This document shows, one piece after another, positions 35,762 through 46,524 of a stretch of DNA of 64,000 nucleotides; positions within the stretch are counted from its first letter, which is position 1; each line of letters opens with the position of its first letter. The stretch spans positions 248,001 to 312,000 of the forward strand of contig NC_016474.1 of assembly GCF_000226095.1 (NCBI RefSeq), written 5' to 3'. Both the position numbers and the translations under genes were made by a program. A model generated the notes under the pieces. It searched no databases. It was not told the origin of the DNA and was given only the letters and a program-made list of their open reading frames with translations. This DNA comes from Thermothelomyces thermophilus ATCC 42464 (taxonomy: Eukaryota > Ascomycota > Sordariomycetes > Sordariales > Chaetomiaceae).

Positions 35762-35952
35762 CTCTTAGACACAAATGTATGGGAAATTTGGTGATGATAT
35801 GTCTTAGCATGTCTGGGGGTTTTGGCCCAACCTGTCGAACAGGTGGGGGTACTTAACTAATTAGTCAGCCCCAACTCCACTGTTGTTTGATGGATTTCCT
35901 TCTCGAAACCTAACCCAAACCAAGATCAGGGCCGTGGACTTGGCCTCCTCCG

Positions 35953-36990
35953 TCAGGACGGATTGTGAGAAGCCTTCTCGCTCTCTTTCCACGCTTCCCT
36001 CACCGCGCCTTGGGGATACTGCGTCATGTCTCGTGAAGGCCTCCAAGAGACCCATGACCCTTGCCCTTCGAACGCTCGCCATTTAGGATCAAATGGCGAA
36101 CGACCACTTCCAAGCTGGTGATACGAAGTGATGGTAATAAACCAATACTCCGTTACCAGCTTTCGCTCCCCATACTTGATCTCGGTAGATCGCCGTTCCA
36201 CTGTCGTGTCGTAATCCGTGAGACACTGGTTGCACGATCCGATAGCGCCCCGGCATGGTACGATGAGGCAGGCAGAAGGAGAATCGGTGTGAAGCGCGCT
36301 AACGGTAAGCTTTGCAGACTTGTTCGTAGCGACGTGGGTACAAATGGAGTATAGGCAGTTATCAAGGTTGTCTCGTAGTGCTTGATCGGTTCCATGGAGC
36401 CAACTAAGGGTCCGCGTGCCAGATAAGAATAGCTCGTCCTTGAGTATCTTGGCCGACCACTTTTCTCTCCAGCGGAGGCTGGAATAGGAAGTGTTCTTGA
36501 CTTCGAACTTATCCAGTGGCAGGCCGTTTGGTGGACCGAGAAAGTGTCGATTCATGACAAGGCGGACATGACGATAACGGACCCGAAAACTAGTTCCGGA
36601 GAGATAAGCAAATTCACGCCGGCAACTTTTCTCCCAAACTCTAACACAAAAGGTGCAGTTAATCGTGTGCTCTGAGGACCAGAACCGATGCAGAACAGAG
36701 CAGGTGTGGCAATAGTATCGATTGTGTCCAACATCCTTCTCAAGAAGAAGCAGAAAAGCCTCGCGGTCCGGGTCGTTGAGGCGCATTTTTGCCTTCGAAA
36801 ATAGGAGGTCGAATAAGCTCTTGCATGTCAGCGAAAGCGCCAGGGCCGACTCCGGTGGTAGGTGTTCTCGGCAGAGGTAGACGATAATATCGGCCGGGTA
36901 TTGCAAAATGAGGGATGGTGATCTGGCCTTGTGTCGACCTGCCTTCTGTCGACCTGCCAAGCGTGATAGCGAGCTACCCATTTGGCCCAT
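35953..36990 (-). CDS. F-box-like protein, fungal family
   Basis: A single-exon frame of 345 codons. The start is the first of two near ATGs (MGQMGSS); the second, three codons in, is equally possible. Residues about 29-62 (LQYPADIIVYLCREHLPPES...SLTCKSLFDLLF) form an F-box-like helix set, the part that would dock on Skp1 in SCF ubiquitin ligases. Next come a CHTC...CTFC cysteine pair region (about 94-120) and, later, a CNQC pair near 259. That arrangement is typical of a large, poorly characterised family of ascomycete proteins with an N-terminal F-box. Substrate is unknown. The C-terminus is Ser/Arg/Trp rich and unremarkable. It could instead be an orphan F-box protein acting outside ubiquitin ligation. 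Confidence 0.75.
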   Translation of the reverse strand: MGQMGSSLSRLAGRQKAGRHKARSPSLILQYPADIIVYLCREHLPPESALALSLTCKSLFDLLFSKAKMRLNDPDREAFLLLLEKDVGHNRYYCHTCSVLHRFWSSEHTINCTFCVRVWEKSCRREFAYLSGTSFRVRYRHVRLVMNRHFLGPPNGLPLDKFEVKNTSYSSLRWREKWSAKILKDELFLSGTRTLSWLHGTDQALRDNLDNCLYSICTHVATNKSAKLTVSALHTDSPSACLIVPCRGAIGSCNQCLTDYDTTVERRSTEIKYGERKLVTEYWFITITSYHQLGSGRSPFDPKWRAFEGQGSWVSWRPSRDMTQYPQGAVREAWKESEKASHNPS

Positions 36991-37506
36991 TGTCAGCCAC
37001 TCGAGTTTGTGCTTGGAAACCGTCAGATGGTGGTGGTTTGGGGGGGTGGGGGGGAGAAACTGCGGTTGCAGGTCGGAAGGACCAATTTATATTGAAGGGG
37101 CCGGATAACAGGTGCACGATGTAGAATGCGCGTGTGCTGGGTTGTGCCGCGTAATGGTCGTGCGGGCGAATCTCTGCATCACTGTACATACAAGGGGACC
37201 GAGGGTACTGTGTAGAAAGGAGTAATTAAACCTTGTGATAGCTGAAATGGGGTATTTTTGTGTGACGCAAGTGTGTTTGGGCCCGGCGTTCCGGCTCCTT
37301 GGGTCTTCGGCCGGCTACCCGAGCTCTAGGGGACTGACTGGCCCTGGGGCCTGGGGCTGGGTCTTTTCACCCCCCCTGGCCCAACGGTTAGTTGTTTGTT
37401 CATTGTTGCGTCAGTTGCGTCAGGCTGCCGGGTGACGAACGGATAATTATAGTGAAACTGCGGACAGGCCTTGGAAACCGACTTATACATACCTTCGCCA
37501 CCTTCG
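36991..37506. other. Intergenic spacer upstream of the F-box-like gene
   Basis: This should contain the promoter of the leftward F-box-like gene. A G-run of about 21 bases with few interruptions (37,031-37,055) is the only notable feature. No open frame with a recognisable product was seen. Confidence 0.5.
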
Positions 37507-37957
37507 CTAGCCGACGAAGAGCTTCATTCGTGGCTCATCCCCGTATACGCATTTAACTTCGCTCCATCTAACCTCTCCCTCTAGGTCGGGAGGAGGGCCA
37601 GGGCTCCTCCCGATTACGAAGCGATAGCTCGTGATCAGTCTCAGGTCCCTTGTTCGGAACTCGCGCTTGACGCCCTCGATCAGCAGCTGGACCTGCTCCC
37701 GAGGCCAAGCGAAGACCCTTGTGAAGAGGGCCGGGGCGTGCGAGGCGACCGACATCTGCATGTGCAGCTGCTCGAAGCGGCCTAGCTCCTTGAGTGTAGG
37801 GTCCTTGGCCCAGGGACCGATTGGAATCTGTCCGGACACGGTGAGCCTCTGATCTCCCTCCTCTGGCAAGTCTGTAATAACATACAACAGGCAATACGCT
37901 ACCCGCCGACGAATTTGGCAGGAAATGGTGCATTGTCCGTCGGGTCTCTCTCGCGAT

Positions 37958-37990
<33 letters not shown>

Positions 37991-38228
37991 AGCAGGAGAA
38001 CTCTTTGTTTGCTTTTGTGCGGAGGGATTTGAAAGTTCATGGGGGAACGGGACGTACGTCAACCTGCAGGGGAACGGGGACCTCGTCCCCTGCTTCCTGT
38101 TCGTGTACTTCATGTTCGTCTGCGTCATGCTCCTCTGCTCCCTTCTGCTATGTTGGATCCCGCGGCCGCTCCTCCTGTTGTTCCTGTTCTTGCTCCTGCG
38201 CAGCTGCTGCCTCCGGCGCTGGCGACAT
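37507..38228 (-). pseudogene. Remnant of a SAM-dependent methyltransferase lacking its catalytic core
   Basis: Two pieces of one protein type are visible. The 37,507-37,880 piece encodes the typical C-terminus of LaeA/TAM-type fungal methyltransferases (VSGQIPIGPWAKDPTLKELG, then HAPALFTRVFAWPREQVQLL and ITSYRFVIGR). The 38,040-38,228 piece has the low-complexity N-terminus usual in these proteins (MSPAPEAAAAQEQEQEQQEE), with an in-frame TAG at about 38,148. Between them there should be about 180 residues holding the SAM-binding motifs. Instead there are only about 170 bases with a run of 30 T (plus strand, 37,959-37,988). The gene has therefore lost its core and is almost certainly dead. If a transcript survives it could not encode an active enzyme. 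Confidence 0.72.
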
Positions 38229-39067
38229 CGTACGAAGAGCTTGGCTCCCCGTCGAGGCAAGTTCAGAGAACGCCACGCTCTGATTCTTTCCTTGCCCGTC
38301 TTTTCTGCGTCTTAGCTAATCGCTCCCCTCCCCTTTTCTCTCACCCTTTCTACCAACCCCGGTTCCTGCCCCGGCACTCGGGGCAATCGGGAAAGGTACC
38401 CGCGGATTCGGGGAAGCGATTACAAGAGAACTGGAAATTCTGATGGCTGTATGGAGCTTCAGGGCCAATCGCACTACTCATTTAGATAATTAGTGTGAAT
38501 GAATAATACGTATTCGGAGCGCAGGGAGAGGGTGACGAGATTACAGTAACTATGTTGATAACCGTGGGCCCGACTCCTCTGCACTGCGGTGGCTACACCA
38601 AAACCCGAGACCAAGTCCCTGGGCTACGCTAGTTTTGGGTGGGATGCCAAGGGGCTTGCTTTAGTTAACGAGTGTAAAACCATGTCGTCCCCGCGTCCCG
38701 AGGCCCGATCAACTGTCTTACCCGCCATTCCTGGACGAGACAACTATTGCAGGCCCGCTCGCAACACTGCTTCTTAGGTCTTATAATAAGTATTCACGGG
38801 ACACCATGGGGAACACAGCAGGGGAACGTACCCGTTCCCGTACTCTTGTGGCACTCTGTGCTAAGGCGATCTCTGCCCGGACGAAGCAAAACTAGGCGGT
38901 TTCCGCGTTCTTGATGCGGTGCTCTCCCGGCCGGCTTCACGATCATTACGCCATTGAAAGAGTCGGGAAACGAAAAATACCCGGCGAATGCATGCATGTT
39001 TCAACGTTGCCAAGTTGAATTGAGACATAAGTTGGGTAAGCAGTGTACTCCGTGACCGAGGAACATC
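38229..39067. other. Intergenic spacer
   Basis: This lies between the heads of the methyltransferase remnant and the NmrA-like remnant. In intact relatives it would be expected to hold their promoters and, for NmrA, the missing N-terminal exon. No Rossmann-fold coding sequence was found here. There are no repeats of note. Confidence 0.5.
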
Positions 39068-40208
39068 ATGGTGTCAGAAGAGGGCAACACTATGGACAAT
39101 ACCGCTGCCGCCGTGGCGGAGTCGCTCGACGACAACGGCCTCCTGGCGTCGACGCTGAGCCACGCGGCCAAGTGCAGCGGCGGCAAGCTCAAGGACCTGT
39201 ACCACTTCGACGCAAAGGCCGACGTCTTCCCCGACTACGTCGCCGCCGCACACCCGAAGCTCGCGGCTAAGATGTCGTGCATCCACACCGGCTTCTTCAC
39301 GACAAGCCACCGGATCCTCCCGAGCGCCTACTTCAGCAAGGTCAGTCATCCGTGTTTGCGGAACCAATGTCTCCAATTAGGGGGAAAGAACAAAGGGCAA
39401 GAAGGATAAAGAAGAGGAGAGAAAAGGAGAGAGGAAAAAAAGAAAAAAAATGGGAAGGGGTTGATGCCGCCTCCGCTGTTTTTGATCGATGTGACAAAAA
39501 GGGGGATGGGGGGTGGGGGGTGGGAGAGAGGGAGAAAAGGGAAAACAAAAAAAAAAAAAAATAAATAACCACTTGGCCACAGCTCCCCAATGGGACGTTC
39601 GAGATGCGGCTTCCCATGCAGTCCCGATAAGCCGGTCCCGCACCTGGATGTCAACGCCGACACGGGCAGCTTCGTCTGCGCCGTCCACCAGATGCCACCC
39701 GGCGGGGCGTACATACATGGCGGCGGGCGAGTATACCTCAGCTGGCCCGAGTTCGCGGCGGCCTGGGCGCGCGTCACGGGCGCCGCGATCCGCTACCGGG
39801 AGATCAGCGTCGCCGAGATGGTCGACCATCTGATCCCCCACCCGGACCTCGGCCTCGAGGTCGCCCTGATGTTCGCCTACTCATCCGAGCCGGGCTACGA
39901 CGGCGGGATGCGGCTGCTCCGGGCCGGGGACCTGCGAAAGGGGAGAGAGAGAGAGAGAGAGAGAGAGAGAAGCTCAAAACACGTCTGCTTTTCCCGAAGT
40001 CCACCCCTAAACCCCCCACCCCTTTTTTTTTTCGTCTTTTAAACGACATCACGGATATCGTAGGATTGTATTAATGCGACTTCTGCTGACTGGTTGACCT
40101 TACTTCCCTTTCTCCCTCTATTTCCAGGCGGACATCGACTGCCTAATGCTAACCGTGGAGGAGTCGCTGGCGCGGCAGGAGTGGGCTGCTGTGCTGGGCC
40201 AGCAATGA
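39068..40208 (+). pseudogene. NmrA-like NAD(P)-binding protein, truncated and disrupted
   Basis: Three exon-like blocks match the C-terminal two thirds of NmrA-like proteins. 39,068-39,340 holds SGGKLKDLYHFDAKADVF...IHTGFFTTSHRILPSAYFSK; about 39,583-39,942 holds PDKPVPHLDVNADTG...YLSWPEF...FAYSSEPGYDGG; 40,129-40,208 holds ADIDCLMLTVEESLARQEW and a stop. The N-terminal Rossmann fold with its GxxGxxG dinucleotide site is absent. The second block needs a one-base shift near 39,628, and AT insertions occur near 39,713 and 39,753. The expected donor after the second block is replaced by a (GA)n run (39,943-39,970). Living relatives sense NAD(P) redox state and regulate transcription factors, or act as reductases. 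This copy should do neither. Confidence 0.78.
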
Positions 40209-40578
40209 TGGCTGGTTCATGCATAATTACTGAACCTAATCTCCACGCAAGTTGCCTTTTTTTCAGCCTACCTTACTTACCTTTATTAGGTGCTCATGAT
40301 AATGTGTTGGCTTTGATGACCCGGGTTCGACAAGTTGTCATATTATGAAAGGGGTTTAATTAGCGAAGTCTCTCTTGACATGCCAGTTACAAAGGGGGGG
40401 CCCACTGTGTCCGTCCGTATTCTTTCGTACTTGCGATAGTAACAATAGTCAATGAAAATTATTAATTAGTTGATTAAGCGGGGATTCGAGACGGGTATAC
40501 ACAGCTAGGCCATTAAGAAACGTTGATAGGCAATCGTCGGACAACGCCGGCGATCTCGGGGTGAGTGACACTTGGCAT
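40209..40578. other. Convergent spacer between the NmrA-like remnant and the GST gene
   Basis: The 3' ends of both loci fall here. AT-rich stretches near 40,440-40,470 could serve polyadenylation. No gene or repeat was seen. Confidence 0.5.
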
Positions 40579-41505
40579 TCAGCGCTTCTTTTCCAGCTCC
40601 TGTTTGATTCGGGCCTCGGCCCGCTTGAACCCGGGCTCTTCCTCGAGCCGCTTCAGGTAGGCCCAGACCTTTGGGAAGTTGTCTCCTAACGTCCCCTTGC
40701 CCTTGCCGGCGGTGACCTGGGCGAATCTCTGCTTGGCGGCCTGCAGGGGGTAGCTCATGAGGATGTCGGCCGCCGTCAGGCTGGGTCCGCAGAGGTACTG
40801 GCCGTTTCCGGGAGACGTCTCGAGCTGGGACTCGAGGAAAGCCAGGTGGTTGGCTATCTCTGGCCCTAGGTAGACGGCAAACAGCTTGTCCACCACGCTC
40901 GACGTGATGGGGCGGATGAAGAAGGGGACCTTAGGGCCGTGCAAGACTGGATAGGTAAGGAAGACACACGAGTTAGCAGGCCACTTTCTTCTCTCAAGAA
41001 GATCACGCCAAAACTCAAAAGAAGTTTTTTTTTTGGTGGGGGAGGGGAGACCCCCTTCTGGCAAAAGAAAAGAAAGAAAGAGAGCGGAATCGACTTACTA
41101 CGCATGACGAGGCCCAGCACCAGCGGCGGCATCAGACTGCCCTCGGGGTAGTGCAGGTAGTACTGGTAGCGCATCCACTCGTCCGTCTCGCCGCCGAGCT
41201 GGCCCTCGCGCCCGTCGCGGTAGCGCTTCGGGGCGAGAGAGGTGTCGCGGCCCAGGTGCTCGGTGAGGTACTGGACGATGAGGCCGCTCTCGGCCAGCAC
41301 AAGATGTTTCTCCTGCTTGGCCGGGTCCGCCGGGTGGTCGTCCGGGAGAGCGATGCTGACGAGGGGGGACTTTCCTAGGGGATGAACCTTCCGAAGCTCG
41401 TCAGGAGCCAGCATGTCGGCGTCACGGTAGAAGACCTTGACGTTGTACTCGAGGCCAAGCTCCTCCAACAGCCAGGCGATGCGTTGAGCACGTGAATCAT
41501 TGAGC
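40579..41505 (-). CDS. Gtt1-like glutathione S-transferase (5' exon not resolved)
   Basis: Two exons are clear: 41,505-41,099 and 40,946-40,579. They join over a 152-bp intron (donor GTAAGT at 41,098, acceptor TATCCAG). The thioredoxin-like N-domain reads LNDSRAQRIAWLLEELGLEY, then PLGKSPLV and AESGLIVQYL, the glutathione-contact Glu-Ser pair. The helical C-domain has YYLHYPEGSLMPPL, KVPFFIRP and SLTAADILMSYPLQ. The whole resembles yeast Gtt1 (about 234 residues). The frame is open only from an acceptor-like GGCAG just before LNDS, so a short first exon encoding the first strand must lie upstream. I could not place it between 41,506 and 42,000. If no such exon exists, the gene has lost its start. 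Role by family: conjugation of glutathione to electrophiles and peroxide detoxification. Confidence 0.85.
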
Positions 41506-43887
41506 CTGCCATGTCAGTCAGGATGATGTTTCTTCTTATTATTCATAAAATTTTATCTGTGTTTTTTCTATTATGTTGAGTAAGGATATTATTCCTTCCA
41601 CCCTTATTATTTTCTCCAGTGTGCGATCGGCTCTTGACTCTTACCAGTATAGCGTGATTTTAGGTTGCGCTGATGTTGCCTGGGATACCATGGTGCTGAT
41701 GTTTTACGGGCACTTGGTTATTGATATTCACTCCTTCGATCGAGTTGCGGTTCAACGGGGTGGTAATAGTTATTAAATAAGTAATAGGGAATAGGTAGGC
41801 TCGGATGTTGTCGTGCGGTAACTATTATTCTTCACGCGGGATCATTTCGTTTCTTTTATATAATTACCTAGGCAGCTACCTAGGCAGGTGTAGGTAATTA
41901 TACGAAGCAGTGAAGAGCAGTCCACACGACTCGGCTGACGTTGGGCCAGAGTGTGTCCGGTCTGCCACGATGGGAAGAAATCCCGGACTCGCACTCGCTT
42001 TGCTGACGTTGGCTTCTAGTGCTGGTCTGTACCCGTAAGCAGGGCACCCTGATTGGTGACCCAACCGGAGCATGGTCCTTTTGCAGCCCGACGCGTCAGA
42101 TTGCCGCCAAAAAGACCTAATTATCATACTGGATCGAAGCAACCTAATTACTCCGTTCTCCGTGCTCCGTGCTCGTCCGGGAATTATGAGTGAACACCAC
42201 GAATAATACGTGATCTCTGTTCACTCGCATCTAGAGTGTACCTTTCTGGCTCCGAAGGCGGCATTTTTATTTTTGTCTTATTTTTTTTTTCCGTAAGGCC
42301 CGCATTTTTTGAGCATTTTATTCTAACTGCGCGCCGAGCACGACCCCAACCCTGATGCTGTGCCTTGTGGTTTGACCTGGGAAAGACCACTCCCAGCGTG
42401 CAACTAGGTACAGAATTGGGCCCTGAGCTTCCTCCGTTCCTGAGGCATCATCATCTTTTCACCGTTTCTGCTGGTTCTATCCATACCTTAGCCATCAGGT
42501 CCCGCCGTGCCCACCATCGATCAAATCATTCGTTTCCGGCTGCAGGCTTCCCCTGCCATTTCTTGTCCGGGACTCCAACGAGTTGACATCTGGCAACTGC
42601 TCTGTTTAAGTAAATCAGATTGATGTCATCCTCTCCTTTCCATACTTAAAGGGCGGCTTTCTACCTGCCAAAGATTTCTCATTTTTTCCCTACAAGTTTG
42701 CCTTCCTCTCCATCGGACGGGCGCCGCTCCGCGCGACCCAACCTTGGCGCAGTTCCCGTGTCTTAACGGCTCATTCTGTAAAGACTCTGAGCTCGACTCT
42801 GCCGTCAGCGGTCACTATCGTGTTCAGGATCGCGGCAAACACCGAAACTCGAAAATATACGAGAGCAGAACGGGCGGCGATGGCAGCTAGCCGCTCTGTA
42901 GCGCGCATGGCCCTCTTCCGGGAGACCCTTTCCACGTCCATGCTGCATCATACGGGCAAGAGCCATAGTCATGACCCTTAAATTTCAGAGCACCTGAGAT
43001 TCAGATACAGACCGAGTTTCCCTCTGATTCATCGTCCCACCCCCCACGCGGCCACTGAGCTAGGGTAGGTGTGGAGGTGGGTCACCTGTGAGGTATGCGC
43101 TCCGTTGGTGCCCTTCTTTTAGGTTACCCGCGCACGACCGCGGCGACGGTGCGGTCAGGTAATTAATCATGGTCACTATGAGCGTCATTTGAAATATTCT
43201 CGAGAGGGCATCAAGGTGCGTTCGATAACTTTCCACGGCTGTTTACTTGTAGAAATCGCGCGATGGAGAGATACCGCACTACGAGTGGATGTACTGACAG
43301 GGGAGTGCCACGAGGTTGGTTATCATAGATATCAAAAGGGTCAACAGTTCCTTGATTGACACGGGCCGCCAAGTCTCGGACGGATCGAGCACGATGCGCC
43401 TCTCGAGCGCTATCTGTTCAGCTGGGCCCGCACCCAGCTGCCAAGGTGCATACCAAGCCGCGGGGCCGCACCAATCATGCATTCTTGGCCCCCTGACCGG
43501 GAGCAGGATCCAGCTTCCTACTGGAACCCTCCAAACCGGAACAGGCTCCGTGGGGGGTTCCAGAGGCCAGGCCTGCCACCCCTGAACCAGTCTGGCTCGC
43601 GTCTGGGCGGTTGCCATTGCGCAAGGCAGCGACAGGGAGGCCCGAGAGCATTGCAGGCGGGGGTTGCCGCTGCTCCTCGAATACATACAAGTCCCCGCGG
43701 TCGGGTGGTGGTTGCTGCTGCAAGTCGATATGCTCTCACATCGGAGTAAGGAACGGAGTGAGTGCGTGTGGCGTCTGTTTGCATGCGTGTGTCAGGAGGC
43801 ATAATCTGCATGTAAACACAGGTGCATGCGCTGTTCCTTTGGACACGCTCAACTACGGCGCTCTTCGCCCCATCATCACCACCCACC
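41506..43887. other. Long intergenic region (2.4 kb)
   Basis: It should contain the GST first exon and promoter on the left and the promoter of the rightward gene at 43,888 on the right. A short direct repeat AGGCAGCTACCT/AGGCAGGTGTAGGTAATTA lies near 41,870-41,900. No open frame has a recognisable domain, and no tRNA-like fold was seen. Confidence 0.5.
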
Positions 43888-45375
43888 ATGTTTGGGAAGA
43901 AAGTGCGGCGGAAACAGCAGTACCACCTGCTCCGCATTCCCGGCGAGATCCGCAACCAGATCTACTCGGACCTCCTCCTCTCCTCTCCACACGCTGTCCC
44001 GATCTACCGAGGCGGCGGCAAAAAGGCCGCGGCCCCGGGGACGGCAACCAGGACGACCGACGAGGTACTCTCGGCGCTGACGGTGCTGACGGCGCTGCTG
44101 CGCACCTGCCGCCAGATCCACCGCGAGGCCGGCACGCTCTTTTACTCGCGCGCCCGCTTCGCCCTGCCCCCGGACGCCTCGCGCGCCCCGCACCAGGCGC
44201 AGGTCAACCTCCTCTTCCGCGCCTTCCTCGACCGCATTGGTCCCCGCAACGCCGCCCTCATCCGCCACCTCGCCATCCCCTTCCCGGTCGACCCGGACCT
44301 CTTCCTCCAGCACGCCTCCCTCTTCCCTCGAAGGCGGCCGCCGGGGGGACAGGAGGGAAGGAGAGAGCCGGCGAGCGGACATACTGATGAGCAGCGGAGA
44401 GACGAGGATGAGTACGGCAATGAGTACGGCGATGAGTACGACGGTGACGACGACGACGAAGACGCGGCGTTGTTGCTGATCACAGCGCTGCGGCGGCGTT
44501 GCCCCGCCCTCGAGACGCTCACGTTCGACCTGCGGTGCAACAACAGCTGGGCGCGGCGGTTGCTGCTGCTGTTGAACGTGATGACGGAGGCGGCAACTAG
44601 GAAGACAACAAAGACAACAACAACGATGATAAGTATGACAACGACGGCGCAGGTGACGGGCGCCGCGCAGGCGGCAGCGCTGCGACTGTTTGGCCCGGTC
44701 GACTCCCTGCTTCGGGCGGCATTCCCGCGCCTCAAGCGCGTGGACCTGCTGCTGGGCGCCGGGGTGTACCGGAACCCCTGGGCGGATCCGATCACGCCGG
44801 CCGAGGCGGCATGGCTGCAGGCGGTGCTAGGGAGTGAAATGGAGGGGAAGGAGAAGGAGGACAAGCAGAAGATGATGATGAAGGAGAGGAAGAAGAAGGA
44901 TAAGCGGGGGTTCAGTGCCAAGTGGGACGTGACGGTCGAGGATGGGAACAAGGAGGAAAGGGGGGGGAGCAATGCCGAAGCGGCAGGCAGCAGCTCCGCG
45001 AACAACTGGCGCTCCGGGGGGGGATGGGAATGGTGGGGGGTGGGCAAGTGGTACGGGACGCCACGGAGACCGCGGCACGCGATCGAGGTGCTCTACGGCC
45101 CGCCCGCGCACGCCGTCCGGTCCGAGATGCACGACCAGTGGACCAGCCTGGACGTGGGGCTAGCCTACCTCCGGCTTGCCATCGCCTGGCTGCGGTCGCC
45201 CACCCGGGCCGTCCTCGACCGGGAGGAGGCCGTCGAGTGGAAGCGCTGGAGGCGGGCCATGCTCGCCAACGCCGCCCCCCGCGGCCGCGGGACCCTCTCG
45301 CTCAAGAGTTTGCGAGTTGGCGGGGGGTCCGGGAGGCGGAGCCTGCGCTCACTGATATGTCGGAAACAGACCTAA
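43888..45375 (+). CDS. F-box-like (LPGEIRNxIY family) hypothetical protein
   Basis: A single-exon frame of 495 codons. The ATG at 43,888 has a strong context (CCCACCATG) and directly precedes MFGKKVRRKQQYHLLRIP. An ATG 22 codons upstream would add only an unconserved leader. Residues about 15-32 (LLRIPGEIRNQIYSDLLL) are the hallmark start of a large ascomycete family related to F-box and 2EXR proteins. CRQIHREAGTLFYSRARF (about 80-100) is the second family block. The rest is divergent, with an acidic Tyr/Asp run at about 170-191 and a Lys/Met/Glu-rich run at about 315-348, both low in complexity. The far C-terminus returns to an ordered-looking stretch (VEWKRWRRAML). Function is unknown; ubiquitin-ligase adaptor is a guess by family. 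Confidence 0.8.
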   Translation: MFGKKVRRKQQYHLLRIPGEIRNQIYSDLLLSSPHAVPIYRGGGKKAAAPGTATRTTDEVLSALTVLTALLRTCRQIHREAGTLFYSRARFALPPDASRAPHQAQVNLLFRAFLDRIGPRNAALIRHLAIPFPVDPDLFLQHASLFPRRRPPGGQEGRREPASGHTDEQRRDEDEYGNEYGDEYDGDDDDEDAALLLITALRRRCPALETLTFDLRCNNSWARRLLLLLNVMTEAATRKTTKTTTTMISMTTTAQVTGAAQAAALRLFGPVDSLLRAAFPRLKRVDLLLGAGVYRNPWADPITPAEAAWLQAVLGSEMEGKEKEDKQKMMMKERKKKDKRGFSAKWDVTVEDGNKEERGGSNAEAAGSSSANNWRSGGGWEWWGVGKWYGTPRRPRHAIEVLYGPPAHAVRSEMHDQWTSLDVGLAYLRLAIAWLRSPTRAVLDREEAVEWKRWRRAMLANAAPRGRGTLSLKSLRVGGGSGRRSLRSLICRKQT

Positions 45376-46524
45376 GAGTGGCGGGGTCGTCATGCTGTTC
45401 TTCGCAATTGGGGTGTTTCCTTGGTTCAGGGCGTTTGAGGAGTCTTGCTCGCAGTATGCATGCATACCTAAGGGTTCTTTTTTTGTTCTCGTCTTGCTTC
45501 TTTTCTTTCTTTCTTTCTAAGGTTGGGGGCGTTTCTGGCCCAGAATTCGGACGTCTGTTCCGTCCACTTCATGATACTCATCCTCCCGTTTTCGGAGGTC
45601 TCTTGGCTTGTGTCACTTCTGGTTCCTTTTTTTTTTTTGTTTGTTTTCCTTGATGAGTTGTGAGTGCCACACCCGAGACGCTCTTCGGCTGCTACGTATG
45701 TTTGTATGTACAAGTCCCTAAATGGGACTCGGCCAGGAATTGCAAGTGCATCCGGTGAGCGTTCAGAAGGATCAAACTTGGGGGCCCCCCTTTGTGGATC
45801 TGATACCACTTGCTGTAGGATGTGGAGGGATCATAGCCGGGAGGTTGAAGTTGGACCTATGCTCTCCTTGTCGTGTCGAAACACTAGGTATGCCTTTCTG
45901 TATGTGCACAAACAAATCCGAACCGACAAGGGGGCGAGGGGTGAGAGGGGGGTTGAGTGTAGCTAGCTGTTAAGTCTAAGGAGAGTGCAGCTAGCTACTG
46001 ATGAACTAAACTATACACTCACGGATTATATCCATTCACATTTACAAAATTGGAACAGTAAACTGGTACGGGTTAGAGAGGTTCATATGTGTCAATTCCC
46101 GCTGACTTCGGCGCCACATCTCGGGGTAGTACTAATAGAGTTACAAGTCCAAACCAGCACAAACCAATTGTACATACGGGGTAAAGTCGATAACCCACTG
46201 ATTAGGTCTTTAGCCATCACAAGCGGGGCAGGCAGTGAGTGGTTGGCTGATGTCGGCCGTCGATGACGAGAGCGTCGTCCAGGTGACATCATATCTTCTT
46301 CAATATATAATTGTTGGTATTGATGAAATACCGTGAGGGAACAGAGGCATACACATGATCTGGTCTGATATTTGTCGCGTTGGTTGTCGTTAATTATCAA
46401 GCAAAAAGACCAGAGTTTCGGTGCTCAGCAGCCTGATAATGCCTCTATTGCATCTCTCCCAAGGACATTTCTCTCTGCAAATGTAACGAAACATAATTAA
46501 CGGTCGCATCAGCACCGCCAGAAA
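45376..46524. other. Intergenic region (1.15 kb)
   Basis: This holds the 3' end of the F-box-like gene and the promoter of the hydrolase gene. A T-rich tract (45,628-45,650) follows the first gene. Nothing else was recognised. Confidence 0.5.

Noticed and set aside
37915-38443. Plus-strand frames with a poly-Phe start and a hydrophobic stretch
   Set aside because: They arise from a 30-T run and the antisense of a Gln/Glu-rich methyltransferase N-terminus. A membrane protein here is not supported.
40320-40345. GGGTTCGACAAG as a tRNA T-loop
   Set aside because: No acceptor stem, D-arm or anticodon arm could be paired around it; no tRNA was found elsewhere in the window either.
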